Below are positions 32,770 through 42,049 of a DNA stretch of 64,000 nucleotides, in pieces; position 1 is the first letter of the stretch, and each line of letters begins with the position of its first letter. The notes below the pieces were generated by a model. It was given only the letters and a program-made list of their open reading frames with translations, ran no database searches and had not been told where the DNA came from. The stretch is from an uncultured Candidatus Saccharibacteria bacterium (lineage in GTDB: Bacteria; Patescibacteriota; Saccharimonadia; Saccharimonadales; Saccharimonadaceae), in assembly GCA_937889535.1 (NCBI GenBank), contig CALBZW010000018.1, forward strand, positions 60,892 through 124,891, written 5' to 3'. A program made the position numbers and the translations under genes.

Positions 32770-33239
32770 TGTTTTTTGCGTCCGAAGAGGTTAATGATGA
32801 CGACGAGGATGATGGTAGCCCCGAGCGCGCCGAGCGAAATATAAAGTGGCCACATTTCGGTATTGGTATCATCTTCGCAACCGGGTTCGTCGCCGGTGGC
32901 GCAGATGACTTCCGGTTCGTTAGCCAGACCTTCGTCGAGGGCGTTTTCGAGTTCAGTGTCATAGGTTTCGGGGCGAGACTGGCAATCTTCGTCAGTGCTA
33001 TCAATGCAGTCGTCGTCGATTGGCTGAGTTTCTTCGATAGCATTACCTTCGGTTTCGCTAATAGGGGCAGCTTCACCATCGGTGTAAACTTCCCCGCTAC
33101 CGGTCGATGGGTCTTCATCGCCAGTAACCGTAATAGCGCCATTGACGGCTTCGTCGACTGCATTAGCGGGTAGAGTCGCAAGTGCGCCGTAGGCGAAACT
33201 TAATGCGAGAGCGACAAATAGAGCTTTGTGTTTGTTCAT
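32766..33239 (-). CDS. Secreted acidic protein with C-terminal membrane anchor, unknown
   Basis: 157 residues. Signal peptide (residues 1-27, MNKHKALFVALALSFAYGAL, cleavage near ANA), then an acidic Cys-containing exterior (EETQPIDDDCIDSTDEDCQ), then one membrane helix (about 130-150) and the basic stop FGRKKQ. AAGGAGG lies before the ATG. It is translationally coupled to ruvA, an odd partner, so the link may only be shared transcription. Confidence 0.7.
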   Translation of the reverse strand: MNKHKALFVALALSFAYGALATLPANAVDEAVNGAITVTGDEDPSTGSGEVYTDGEAAPISETEGNAIEETQPIDDDCIDSTDEDCQSRPETYDTELENALDEGLANEPEVICATGDEPGCEDDTNTEMWPLYISLGALGATIILVVIINLFGRKKQ

Positions 33240-33272
33240 ATACCTCCTTAATTTATTCTATTTTAACATACT

Positions 33273-33740
33273 TTAGGAATTTTTTGCGACAAACGAATGG
33301 ACAATGGCAACCGCGAGAGCGTCGGCAGCGTCATCGGGCTTAGGGACGGTTTTGAGTCCGAAATGGAGGCGGACCATCTCTTGGATTTGGGCTTTATGGG
33401 CGTGGCCGTCGCCACAAATAGCGTTCTTGATTTGATTCGGGGCGTATTCAAAAATTGGTAAATTACACTGTTTGGCGACCAATAAACAGACACCGCGTGC
33501 TTCGGCGACGGAGATGCCGGTGGTGATGTTTTGTTTAAAGAAAAGTTTTTCAATCGCCATGACTTCGGGATGATTAAGTTCGATGATCTCATGGAGCGAA
33601 TTATAGATATCTTCAAGACGTTCGGGAAGCGGAGTATGGGGCGGAGTGGCGATGACGCCGTAGTCGAGGGCTTTGCGACCTTCGATAACGCCGAAACCGC
33701 AGATGCCAGTACCGGGGTCGATGCCAAGAATTCTATTCAT
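33273..33740 (-). CDS. ruvC: Crossover junction endonuclease RuvC
   Basis: 155 residues from MNRILGIDPGTGICGFGVIE. Active-site acids: Asp 7 in GIDPGTG, Glu near 66 in MAIEKLFF, and the DDAADALAVAI cluster at the C-terminus. RuvC resolves Holliday junctions. A second ATG six bases upstream is also possible. It overlaps radA by a few bases. Confidence 0.95.
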   Translation of the reverse strand: MNRILGIDPGTGICGFGVIEGRKALDYGVIATPPHTPLPERLEDIYNSLHEIIELNHPEVMAIEKLFFKQNITTGISVAEARGVCLLVAKQCNLPIFEYAPNQIKNAICGDGHAHKAQIQEMVRLHFGLKTVPKPDDAADALAVAIVHSFVAKNS

Positions 33741-35088
33741 TGACATAATCGATGAGGGTGTGTCTTAAATCTTTTACGGGGATGACGAACTTGTCTTTGA
33801 CGGTAGCGGGAGCGATGGCGTGAGCGAAACCGAGTTTTTTGGCTTCGGAGATGCGTTGGTCGGGGCGAAAAGCGGAGCGAATTTCTCCACCGAGCCCGAC
33901 TTCACCAAAGACTACAAAATCTTCGGCGAGTTTGCGGCCAGCGATAGCGGAAGCGATCGCGAGACAGACGGCGAGGTCGGCAGCGGAATCTTGGACACGG
34001 AGACCGCCGACGACGTTGATAAAAATATCTTTATCGTTTAGTCGGAGTTTCGTGCGGCGCTCGATGACGGCGATGAGGAGATTCAGGCGGTTAGGGTCAA
34101 AGCCAGAGGCGGTACGTTTTGGGTAGCCGAAATTAGTCGGGGTAGCGAGGGCTTGAATTTCGACGAGAATCGGGCGAGTGCCTTCGAGAGTAGCGAGGAT
34201 GATTGAACCGTCGGTATTCTGGCGCTCGGCGAGTAGGGCGGCAGAAGGGTTTTCGACTTCGGCGAGGCCAGATTGATTCATTTCGAAAATTGCGGCTTCG
34301 CTAGTGGATCCGAAACGATTCTTCACGGCGCGGATGATTTTGAACCCGCCGTAGCGGTCGCCTTCGAATTGCAAGACGACGTCGACGAGATGTTCGAGGA
34401 CTTTCGGTCCGGCTAAAGTTCCCTCTTTGGTGACGTGGCCAACAATGATAACGGCGGTGTCGGAGAGTTTGGCGGCGCGGATAATGAGATTGCCGCAATT
34501 TGTGACTTGAGAAATGCCGCCGGGAGCGGAGGCGATTTCGGCGAGGGTGAGAGTCTGGATTGAGTCGACAATTACGAGATCAAAGTCACCGCTTTCGATG
34601 GTCTTGGCGATGTCGTTAGCAGAAGTTGAGCTGGCGAATTTAAGATTGTCGGATTCGGCGCCGAGGCGGATAGCGCGGAGCTTGACTTGGCCGGCGGATT
34701 CCTCGCCGGAGACGTATAATACAGTCTTGGTCTTAGCGATTTCGGCGCAAACTTGCATAAGTAAGGTGGATTTACCAATGCCAGGCTGGCCAGCAAGCAA
34801 TGTCACTGCACCTGGCAGAATACCACCGCCGAGGACAATATCAAGGTCCTTGAAACCAGTCGAGAGACGTCCGTTTTCATCGGAGACTTCCAGATCTTTA
34901 ATAGAAACGAAATCTAAGGTTTTGCCGGAAGTTTGACCGCGTCCGACGGCGGATTTTTCGTCGCGACTATCTTCGTCGAATTGTTGGATGAGTGAACTCC
35001 AAGCGCCACAATGCGTACAACGTCCAGTCCAGTTTTTGTAGGTGGCGCCGCATTGTTGGCAAGCGAAAATAGTATGAGATTTAGCCAT
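33733..35088 (-). CDS. radA: DNA repair protein RadA/Sms
   Basis: 451 residues from MAKSHTIFACQQCGATYKNW. The N-terminal zinc finger (CQQC...CTHC), Walker A GQPGIGKSTLL, the KNRFG motif and a C-terminal Lon-like domain are all present. RadA drives branch migration during recombination. The ATG at 35088 is preceded by TATAAT at 35096-35101 (7-bp gap), so it appears leaderless; a longer in-frame extension to 35190 is not used. Forms an operon with ruvC. Confidence 0.95.
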   Translation of the reverse strand: MAKSHTIFACQQCGATYKNWTGRCTHCGAWSSLIQQFDEDSRDEKSAVGRGQTSGKTLDFVSIKDLEVSDENGRLSTGFKDLDIVLGGGILPGAVTLLAGQPGIGKSTLLMQVCAEIAKTKTVLYVSGEESAGQVKLRAIRLGAESDNLKFASSTSANDIAKTIESGDFDLVIVDSIQTLTLAEIASAPGGISQVTNCGNLIIRAAKLSDTAVIIVGHVTKEGTLAGPKVLEHLVDVVLQFEGDRYGGFKIIRAVKNRFGSTSEAAIFEMNQSGLAEVENPSAALLAERQNTDGSIILATLEGTRPILVEIQALATPTNFGYPKRTASGFDPNRLNLLIAVIERRTKLRLNDKDIFINVVGGLRVQDSAADLAVCLAIASAIAGRKLAEDFVVFGEVGLGGEIRSAFRPDQRISEAKKLGFAHAIAPATVKDKFVIPVKDLRHTLIDYVNE

Positions 35089-35107
35089 ATAGTATATTAT
35101 AGCACGC

Positions 35108-35947
35108 CTAGAGTTTGCGCTTTGCAACAGCCAAGCGATCACTGTCGCGGTCGAACTTGTCGCTCGGGGTTTCGCCAAGAAGATAATCAATTAACATCTG
35201 ATAAGTTAACATCCCAACGATACGCTCGAAACGGTCCACGACGATGAAGAAGTAGCAATTCGTGCGCAAGAAGGCGGCGAGGGCTTGATTCAAAGTATAA
35301 TCGTCACGGAGATAATAGACTTTGGGGTCAAGAATTTCGCGGGCGTGATTGGTTTGCTTGATCTCAAGACTGTTAAGTGCGGTGGTATGGATTAGGCCGA
35401 TGATGCGATGGCGACCATCGATGACTGGAAAATGTTGAAAGCCGGATTTGTAGAGGCGATCAAGCGTGAGCGGGCCAAGAACTTCGTCGTCGTTGACGTA
35501 AGTGATAGCGGAAGGTGGAAGCATGATTTCGGAAACTTTAACGCTGGGAAAGTTCATGATGGTCGCGATAACATGGCGTTCGCGGCGGTCGAGAACGGAA
35601 CGCGGAGTACGCTTCAGGACGTCGAGAAACTCTTCGATGGTTTTTGGAGTATAAGGTTTAGCTTCGGTAGTATGTTGCACGCTCGTTGGAGCATGATTTT
35701 CGGATTGAGTTTTTACCTCTGTAATTTCGGTGGTTTTGGCTGGAGTGTGATTCTCGGGGGCGGGAGTAAGTTTCCGGGCGGCAGGAACACGATATTTTTC
35801 GAGTTTGGGGTCGACCCATTTAGTGAAGCTCGCGAGAAAAGTTACCTTGGTTTCGTGGAGAACGCGGCGAAAAGTGCGCCAAAACTTGAGCCAAGCGGCC
35901 TTCGCGGTCGTGAGGAAACTTCCGGATGTATTTTTCTGACGCTCCAT
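35108..35947 (-). CDS. CBS-domain protein (CNNM/HlyC-like regulator without its membrane part)
   Basis: 279 residues from MERQKNTSGSFLTTAKAAWL. The N-terminal 120 residues are basic then Pro/Thr-rich. Residues about 130-260 hold a pair of CBS domains (VSEIMLPPSAITYVNDDEVL, then FQHFPVIDGRHRIIGLIHT and a second copy ending FERIVGMLTYQMLIDYLL), as in CNNM/CorC-type proteins that sense adenine nucleotides. No CNNM membrane domain precedes it. TATAAT lies six bases before the ATG: leaderless. Confidence 0.75.
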   Translation of the reverse strand: MERQKNTSGSFLTTAKAAWLKFWRTFRRVLHETKVTFLASFTKWVDPKLEKYRVPAARKLTPAPENHTPAKTTEITEVKTQSENHAPTSVQHTTEAKPYTPKTIEEFLDVLKRTPRSVLDRRERHVIATIMNFPSVKVSEIMLPPSAITYVNDDEVLGPLTLDRLYKSGFQHFPVIDGRHRIIGLIHTTALNSLEIKQTNHAREILDPKVYYLRDDYTLNQALAAFLRTNCYFFIVVDRFERIVGMLTYQMLIDYLLGETPSDKFDRDSDRLAVAKRKL

Positions 35948-35983
35948 GGTATAATTATAGCATAAATAGATTTCGGAGGAATC

Positions 35984-36697
35984 ATGGATAAGAAAACAGG
36001 TATTATTATTGGTGTGCTGGTGGCGTCGTTTGTGGCGCTGATTGGCGTAAGTGTATATCAGAGCGGACGAAGTACGATTGATTATGATCAGTATGATCTC
36101 GGTACGGTATTGGAAGCGAGTGAAGAGTCGGGGGAGATTGGCGAGCTGATTATGGGGGATCCGGATGCGCCAGTGAAGGTTTTTGAATATGGCGATTATC
36201 AGTGTACGGCTTGTGCGCCGACGAATCCATATATCAAGCAAATCGTCGAAGAATATAACGGCAAGGTAGCGGTTGTTTTCCGTACATACATCCTTTCGTA
36301 TCATAATAATGGTACGGCGGCGGCGAGTGCGGCATTGGCGGCAGCGCAGCAGGGTTATTGGTCAGAGTACAAAGATCTGTTATTTACGAATCAGAACGAT
36401 TGGTATTATTCGGATGCAGCGAAACGCCAAGAGCAGTTTGAGCAGTATTTCGAGCAGGTGACTAAGGGTAAGGGTGACCTTGAGAAGTTTCGTGAGGATA
36501 TGAATAGTGAGGCGGTGAAGAAGAAAATTGAGTTTGACCGCGGTGTGTATGAGAAGGTGACGGCGGCAGATGGCGAAGATGATCAGTGGACGCCGATGTT
36601 CTATGTTGATGGTGAATTGATTGATCAGCGAGAGCTGAGTACAGATGATTTCTTGAGCTTGTTGCGAAATAAAATTGATAAGGCGCTGAAGAAATAG
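35984..36697 (+). CDS. DsbA-like thiol-disulfide oxidoreductase, membrane anchored
   Basis: 237 residues. N-terminal membrane helix (5-25), then a thioredoxin-like DsbA fold with the active site C74-T-A-C77 in FEYGDYQCTACAP and a cis-proline-type TPMFYVDGE loop near 197. It should form disulfides outside the membrane, useful for the Cys-rich surface proteins of this window. CGGAGGA precedes the ATG. Divergent from the CBS-domain gene; the two -10 boxes overlap. Confidence 0.85.
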   Translation: MDKKTGIIIGVLVASFVALIGVSVYQSGRSTIDYDQYDLGTVLEASEESGEIGELIMGDPDAPVKVFEYGDYQCTACAPTNPYIKQIVEEYNGKVAVVFRTYILSYHNNGTAAASAALAAAQQGYWSEYKDLLFTNQNDWYYSDAAKRQEQFEQYFEQVTKGKGDLEKFREDMNSEAVKKKIEFDRGVYEKVTAADGEDDQWTPMFYVDGELIDQRELSTDDFLSLLRNKIDKALKK

Positions 36698-36717
36698 GCC
36701 AAGGCTAGAGTAAAAAA

Positions 36718-36745
36718 TGTCACCTGCGTTTGCAGGTGACATTTT
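36718..36745 (+). terminator. Terminator of the DsbA-like gene
   Basis: Perfect TGTCACCTGC / GCAGGTGACA hairpin with a 4-nt loop and TTTT. Confidence 0.9.
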
Positions 36746-36808
36746 GATAGAGTAAGGTGGACGGGTTGGCTATTATGGTCGCCTGGATGGTCTTCATGCC
36801 ACAAAAAA

Positions 36809-36834
36809 GCCCTCTATCTATGAAAGATGGAGGG
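36809..36834 (-). terminator. Terminator of the 32-aa gene
   Basis: GCCCTCTATC / GATGGAGGGC inverted repeat with one G-T pair; read on the minus strand it is followed by TTTTTT. Confidence 0.85.
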
Positions 36835-36843
36835 CCACAAGCG

Positions 36844-36942
36844 TTAAAGTTTAGGCTTTAACTCAATGAACTCTTGCCATGGAGCCGGCGGAAATTGCGG
36901 CTCGTAGCGACGAGTCTGAGTGCGCTTTGGCTTAATACGCAT
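36844..36942 (-). CDS. Small basic protein (32 aa) with its own promoter and terminator
   Basis: ATG at 36942 with AGGAGA at good spacing; 32 residues, MRIKPKRTQTRRYEPQFPPA then PWQEFIELKPKL and a TAA. It is basic and Pro-rich with no membrane segment. The cassette is complete: promoter TTGCTT-17-TATCAT (37035-37063), a roughly 90-nt leader with a GGCGCG/CGCGCC hairpin, ORF, strong terminator. Such tiny basic proteins may be ribosome-associated or bind RNA; none was recognised. Confidence 0.65.
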   Translation of the reverse strand: MRIKPKRTQTRRYEPQFPPAPWQEFIELKPKL

Positions 36943-37034
36943 CAATTCTCCTATTTAATGTATCGTTGTCGCGATGTGGCGCGTTTTTCTGTTGAATCCC
37001 GCGCCGCTCGACCTCATCCACGAGCAACTATTTC

Positions 37035-37063
37035 ATGATAGCAAACGTGAGCGTAAAAAGCAA
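37035..37063 (-). promoter_or_regulatory. Promoter of the 32-aa gene
   Basis: Minus-strand TTGCTT (37058-37063), 17-bp spacer, TATCAT (37035-37040). Confidence 0.65.
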
Positions 37064-37095
37064 GCATAAGGGGATAGTAATGTGTCGGTTAGGAG

Positions 37096-39315
37096 TTATT
37101 TTTTAGTACTTTTAGCCCTTTTAGCGCTAGTCATTGATTTTGCACTAGCTTTGGTATTTTTGGTCGCCATTTTGGCAGTTTTTGTGCTTTTTGCGGTTGA
37201 TTTCTTGGTAGTTTTAGCGTTCATTTTGGGCATTTTCTTCGCATTGACTGTAGCTGTGCGGGTAGCTGGATTAAACATGAGGAATTTGCGCAAGGTGAAA
37301 TATGTAGCGAAGCTACCGGCGAAGATGAGTAGCATGACCATGACGAAGGCTTGTGAGAGGATGACTTCGGCAAAATCTTCAGTGAAGAGATTGGCGACTG
37401 CGTCACTAATGACACCGGTGTTTGGTACGAAGGCAACTTCACCTAATGGTGCGAGATAGAGGAGGCTGCCGTCAATGAGGTTTGTGCCTGGGAAGGTTGG
37501 AATGGTCGGTAGTTCTGGCGTCGGATTTGGGTTCTCAGGCTGTGGGGTTGGTTTCTCGGGCTCTTCCGGCGTTGGATCGGGTACGGCTGGTGTAGTTTTG
37601 TAGCGTACGATATAGACTAGGTCGTCGTTGGCGATGGTGCCGGTGATGAGCTCATAATCTGGAGTGAATCCGTCAATTTTTGGTGATTCGATTTCAAAAG
37701 TTTCGCCGGTTTTGTGGGTTTCGCTGTGTTCCGGAGCAGCTTCAGTATCGTCTTCATAGAGATATTTAACCGTGACGGTCTGTTCGGTAATGACGGGTTT
37801 CGTAATACCGGTATAGCTTACGCTGTCGTAGTCATAGGTTACGCCGGCGCTGCCGTTGAGCGTAGTGTAGTAGCTGACGGTGCTGGACATGGTGCCGGAA
37901 TATTCGGAAGTTTCGCCGTAATAACGGAAGTAGAGGGTGTCACCGGTTTGACCGGCGGGAGACATTTGGAGTGGCGTAGTGAGATTAAACCCGTGGGTGG
38001 TATTATCGGGAGCGGAGATGTCGACTGGCTGCCAAGAGCTCTCGTCGTCAGGTGTAGTCGTGTAGAAGAGTGTAGTTTTGTCGAGCGGCAGGTAGCCTTC
38101 ATTCATTCCCTCTTCGGTCTCTTCTTGGATATAAGCGGCAAGGCGTTCGAGGATGAGTGGATTTTCGGGGTCGCGGTTCTTGATATTGGTGCTAAATTCG
38201 ATGAGCTTGCGCTCACTGTCGTCGATTTTACCAACGACTTTGGCTGTGATGTCACTATCGGCAGAGATTGGCCAGTTCATGTTGGTAATATTGATGCGGG
38301 TATTGGATTCGCTGGTGCTGCGCTCGGCGTAGAAGAAGTCGAGGTTGACGACGTCACCAGACTTGAAATTGGTCGCGATAGTAGTGACGCGTGGCGAGCG
38401 AGGACAGGCGTTTTCGACTTGGTTGTTATATAGATCATAGCCGATATTGAGTGGATTTTTGACATTTGCTTGACGGCAGGCTTGGTCGGCGACGTTGTCG
38501 ACGGTAGATATAACATTGCCGTTAGCGTCGATTTTGAAGTTTCCTTCCGTGTCCATATGAAGGCCACCGAGGTCGAGAACGAGCTGATTGTTCAAGAAGA
38601 CCCAAACATCATCGTCACCACTGAACCAAAACTGCTCCGTACCATCGGCAGCGATTTTCATCGGGATGCGCATATGGGCAGTGAAATGGAAGTTGTGACC
38701 TTGACGAGTAGTAGCGTCGGCGTTCGAGAAGTCGACGTCGTCGAGCGGGAAGGTACCTTTGCTACCGTATTCGTAGGAGTTGTTACCATTACGGATGAAG
38801 GTTACTTCGCGATTGTATTGCTTGGAAAGTTGTTTGCCGCTAGCATCGTAGGTTTCGTGGAACCAACGGTAGAAGTTGTCGGTGGGCTGGACGGGGTCGT
38901 TTCCGGTGACATTAGCAGTAAAAACGTCGTGGTAGGCGTTCCAGGCGTCTTGTGTATTGGTGAAAGTCGGAATCGGGAGGCCGTCATTGCCGAGCTGGCT
39001 CTTGACGACGTTGCTAATAATTCCCTTCGCGTAGAGACGACATTCGGACCACTCGAATTGGCGATTAGCGGCATTGCAGTCGTCTTGGCGTTGATCCCAG
39101 TAAGTAATGGGAATTGTAATACTATCTGGGTTGCCGAGCGAAGCGGCTTGCCAAGAGATCGGGACGCCGTTTTCGTTGGCGATTGTTTCGAGCGACATAG
39201 CGCGTACGAGTGATGAAACGCCGATGATGGTTAAAATTAAGAAAGACGCACAGGCGATGGTGCGCGAAATAATGCAGAGACGTTTCTTCATGAGTTTTTG
39301 TTGAGCCTTTTTCAT
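37096..39315 (-). CDS. Fibro-slime/MucBP surface adhesin
   Basis: 739 residues. Signal or anchor (about 15-38), then a fibro-slime (PA14-like) domain with the marker FWFSGDDDVWVFLNNQLVLD and LGGLHMD, a MucBP-like repeat (TVTVKYLYEDDTEAAPEHSE to LVYIVRYK, near 515-575), a Pro/Glu-rich wall-spanning stretch, a C-terminal membrane helix (about 655-680) and a Lys/Ala/Thr-rich cytosolic tail of 60 residues. It is probably a surface adhesin for carbohydrate or host contact. Two -10-like AT-rich boxes lie upstream. Confidence 0.85.
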   Translation of the reverse strand: MKKAQQKLMKKRLCIISRTIACASFLILTIIGVSSLVRAMSLETIANENGVPISWQAASLGNPDSITIPITYWDQRQDDCNAANRQFEWSECRLYAKGIISNVVKSQLGNDGLPIPTFTNTQDAWNAYHDVFTANVTGNDPVQPTDNFYRWFHETYDASGKQLSKQYNREVTFIRNGNNSYEYGSKGTFPLDDVDFSNADATTRQGHNFHFTAHMRIPMKIAADGTEQFWFSGDDDVWVFLNNQLVLDLGGLHMDTEGNFKIDANGNVISTVDNVADQACRQANVKNPLNIGYDLYNNQVENACPRSPRVTTIATNFKSGDVVNLDFFYAERSTSESNTRINITNMNWPISADSDITAKVVGKIDDSERKLIEFSTNIKNRDPENPLILERLAAYIQEETEEGMNEGYLPLDKTTLFYTTTPDDESSWQPVDISAPDNTTHGFNLTTPLQMSPAGQTGDTLYFRYYGETSEYSGTMSSTVSYYTTLNGSAGVTYDYDSVSYTGITKPVITEQTVTVKYLYEDDTEAAPEHSETHKTGETFEIESPKIDGFTPDYELITGTIANDDLVYIVRYKTTPAVPDPTPEEPEKPTPQPENPNPTPELPTIPTFPGTNLIDGSLLYLAPLGEVAFVPNTGVISDAVANLFTEDFAEVILSQAFVMVMLLIFAGSFATYFTLRKFLMFNPATRTATVNAKKMPKMNAKTTKKSTAKSTKTAKMATKNTKASAKSMTSAKRAKSTKK

Positions 39316-39445
39316 AGATTAAATTACTCTTTTATAATATATTATATATTCTTTATGGTTAATTATAGTACTTATGATAAGCGCGGTCAAGAAAAATGCT
39401 AGGATGGGGCGGGATTATGGTATAATATGAGACAGCACGATTTTA

Positions 39446-39476
39446 GCCATCTAGTTTTGTCTATTGGCTAGATGGC
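39446..39476 (+). promoter_or_regulatory. Leader hairpin of the methyltransferase gene
   Basis: GCCATCTAG / CTAGATGGC pair in the leader between TATAAT (39421-39426) and the AAGGAGG site. Possibly a regulatory leader. Confidence 0.4.
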
Positions 39477-39500
39477 GAGTACATTAAGGAGGTTGTTGAA

Positions 39501-40547
39501 ATGATGATAATGGACGCAAAAAGGTCTGGATGGGAGGCTGGAAGTGCAAGAAACATCCCTTTGAGTAAAGAATATCATTACCAGGCTTATGTGATGGAAA
39601 CGCTGAAGCGTAGGGCGTTGCCATGGAGGCGAGTCTCGGAAGGTGAAGTCGAGCATATTCATCAGGTTTTATTGCAGCATTTTGCTGCGACGGCGGAAAA
39701 TGATGCTCAGTTTGTCCAGGAACGTTGCCAAATTGATAAGACCTGGCCCACGGTCAAAAAATATATGCGAGAATGCCCTGGTTTGACACGGTTTATGCTG
39801 GAGGTTGGAGCGCATTCGCGTTTTTTTTATCCGTTTCTACTGGATATTCCACGTGGGACTGCAATGCTGCCGGCTTTTTTCTATGGTAGAGATATTTTCG
39901 GTAAAATTGTTCCGATTCCGAGCAGTGATCCAATGTATCAGTTCTGTCTGAACGACCCAGTGTTTAAGTCGGTGCGTTTCCGTAATGAGTATGAGCAGAA
40001 ATATCTGATGAGCGCGATCATGGCAGCGATTTTGGCTGGAGGGTTATTGCCGCAATTATGGTATGGCGGGTATGATCTTGACCCTGGGTATCAGAAAATT
40101 ACGGTCTATGATCCGGACGTTGGTTTGCAGGAACCGCTCAGTCAGATTTTTGGGGATGATCTGTCTAAGCATGGAATTACCTACCATTTTAGCGGGTTTG
40201 GTGAGGCGTTTGCCGATGAATCGCAATGGGGTAAATACGATTTTGTTTCTGCTATGGGGCTTGCTTCATATCATATGAAAGATTTGGATAGCCTGCTACG
40301 AGGAAAGATACGCATGTTGGCTCCTGGCGGTATTCTTATCTTTGATTTGCAGTTAATGGTACTGGCGTTAATCTTCGATAAGTTCGTATTGCATTGGGAG
40401 ACGGATAGTCCGATGAAACCGGTAAAAAGCGTTGCGAAAGCAGTGGATTATGTCTCATCAATTTGCCGCGATTTGGGTGTTACCCTGGAAGAATATGTAA
40501 TTGAACCCGAGGATAAAGCAGGCGTTGTTTTTAGAATCTCCAAGTAA
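39501..40547 (+). CDS. SAM-dependent methyltransferase-like protein
   Basis: 348 residues. The C-terminal half has a class I methyltransferase core: KITVYDPDVGLQEPLSQIFG, then YDFVSAMGLASYHM and RMLAPGGILIFDLQL. A DxGxGxG-type motif is degenerate. The N-terminal half (about 1-170) is unrecognised. AAGGAGG precedes the ATG. It lies downstream of the adhesin gene in the opposite orientation; a target cannot be guessed. Confidence 0.55.
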   Translation: MMIMDAKRSGWEAGSARNIPLSKEYHYQAYVMETLKRRALPWRRVSEGEVEHIHQVLLQHFAATAENDAQFVQERCQIDKTWPTVKKYMRECPGLTRFMLEVGAHSRFFYPFLLDIPRGTAMLPAFFYGRDIFGKIVPIPSSDPMYQFCLNDPVFKSVRFRNEYEQKYLMSAIMAAILAGGLLPQLWYGGYDLDPGYQKITVYDPDVGLQEPLSQIFGDDLSKHGITYHFSGFGEAFADESQWGKYDFVSAMGLASYHMKDLDSLLRGKIRMLAPGGILIFDLQLMVLALIFDKFVLHWETDSPMKPVKSVAKAVDYVSSICRDLGVTLEEYVIEPEDKAGVVFRISK

Positions 40548-40588
40548 TTAAAAAAGGCTAAATACATGAAAGAATATGTAGATAGCCG

Positions 40589-40622
40589 AGCCTCTGCTTC
40601 GCGTAGGGGCTTTATTTTTTGT
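40589..40622 (+). terminator. Terminator after the methyltransferase gene
   Basis: AGCCTCTGC / GCGTAGGGGCT imperfect hairpin followed by TTTATTTTTT. Confidence 0.5.
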
Positions 40623-40670
40623 AAAAACATATGCTATAATGGTTTGTAAGTAATATATCAAGGAGGTATG

Positions 40671-42017
40671 GTGAGTTTAACTTCGATTTTGCTTTATGCG
40701 ACGTCGGTTTTGGCGGTGTTTTCGGGTTTCTCGGCATTTATTGGGGCATCTAAAACTGACAAGAAGAAAATGGCGTGGTTTTTTGCGACGACGATTATGG
40801 CGGCGATTTGGACGGTGTCGATTGCAATGTTTTTGGATTTGCCGATTACGGCGAGTGAATCTGCCCCTTTTTGGATTATGTCGATTTATATTAGTTCGGC
40901 TGTAATGATGGTTATGTTGTTGGGGTATGCAGGTTGGGAATATACAGTTGGCAAAATTTTAACTTTTTTGGCAGTAGTAGCACTTGTGATAACGGCGACA
41001 GTTGTCGTAATGAACACGAGATTGCTGTTTGATGGATTTGAATTGACTACGCAGGGCAATACAGTTCATTTGGTAAATGGAGTGGTTTATTGGCTATACG
41101 CATTTTATTTTGCGCTCAATAGCGTTTTGGCATGGTATTTCATCTGGAAGCGCTCGCGAAAGACGAGCTCGAAGAAAGTCAGGATGGGCGATCGAACTTT
41201 GATGGTGGGGCTGGTAATTACAGGGGCTTTGGCGATGATTTCTGATTTGGTTTTGCCATTGTTTGTGCGATACGATTTGATTTGGATTGGACCATTAGCA
41301 CTAAGTATTACATTGGTAAGTTTCTACTATGCAATTTTAAAATATCGAATTATTTCGATTTCGTCGAGGTGGTTGAAGTTGTTGTCGTATGCGGTGCTAT
41401 TGGTGTCGGGGGCGGTGATTTATATGCTGATTTTTTATCTGATTTTTACGGCTTTGTTCAAGGTGCCAAACCCATCGGCTTCAGTGTTGGTTTTGAATTT
41501 TATTATGATTGTGATCGTGTTGCTATTGATGCCGGTATTGAATGAAGTGAGTGCTTCAATGCGGTCTTTGATTTCAGTTGGGCAGGTGGATATTGCGTAT
41601 GTGATTAAGAAGCTGAACAGGATTGCGACGAAGAATGTGGATTTGCGTGAGCTTGCGGGTTTTTTGGCAGATCATTTGCATTTTGCGTACATTGGGTTTG
41701 TGGTGAATGGACGGTTGTATGGCTCGAAGCCTCTGTCGGTATCGGCGGAAGAATTGGTGCAGATTGGTAAAATGAAGGCGGCGAGCGGTAATAGTGTATG
41801 GCAGGAGCCGAATAAAACGACGCAGAAGATTATGGATGAGCTAGGGCTAAAGGCGGTGGCGGAACTTCGGAATGCAAAAGGTAAGGCATTTGGGCAGTTG
41901 ATTGTCGGGAAGCCTTTGGGCAAAAATAGTTTTGAGCGGCGAGATTTAGTACAGTTGGAGATGATTATTAATCTAGTGGCGACGGTGATTGATTCGGAAA
42001 AACATATTAGGGCGTAG
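40671..42017 (+). CDS. 7TM sensor protein with GAF-like C-terminus (histidine-kinase input module, no kinase)
   Basis: 448 residues. Seven or eight membrane helices (1-290), as in the 7TM input domain of histidine kinases, then a GAF-like domain (about 320-448, IAYVIKKLNRIATKNVDLRE to FERRDLVQLEMIINLVATVI). No histidine-phosphoacceptor or ATPase domain follows. AGGAGG sits three bases before an ATG at 40668 and at better spacing before GTG 40671; the GTG is preferred. A TGCTATAAT extended -10 precedes it. Likely a signal sensor for a partner outside the window. Confidence 0.65.
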   Translation: MSLTSILLYATSVLAVFSGFSAFIGASKTDKKKMAWFFATTIMAAIWTVSIAMFLDLPITASESAPFWIMSIYISSAVMMVMLLGYAGWEYTVGKILTFLAVVALVITATVVVMNTRLLFDGFELTTQGNTVHLVNGVVYWLYAFYFALNSVLAWYFIWKRSRKTSSKKVRMGDRTLMVGLVITGALAMISDLVLPLFVRYDLIWIGPLALSITLVSFYYAILKYRIISISSRWLKLLSYAVLLVSGAVIYMLIFYLIFTALFKVPNPSASVLVLNFIMIVIVLLLMPVLNEVSASMRSLISVGQVDIAYVIKKLNRIATKNVDLRELAGFLADHLHFAYIGFVVNGRLYGSKPLSVSAEELVQIGKMKAASGNSVWQEPNKTTQKIMDELGLKAVAELRNAKGKAFGQLIVGKPLGKNSFERRDLVQLEMIINLVATVIDSEKHIRA

Positions 42018-42049
42018 AATGCGCGCAATGCGGAAAGATGTAAAGTAGT

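Noticed and set aside
37714..38433. Plus-strand 239-codon frame over the adhesin gene
   Set aside because: Antisense shadow of the fibro-slime domain; composition and lack of start signal argue against it.
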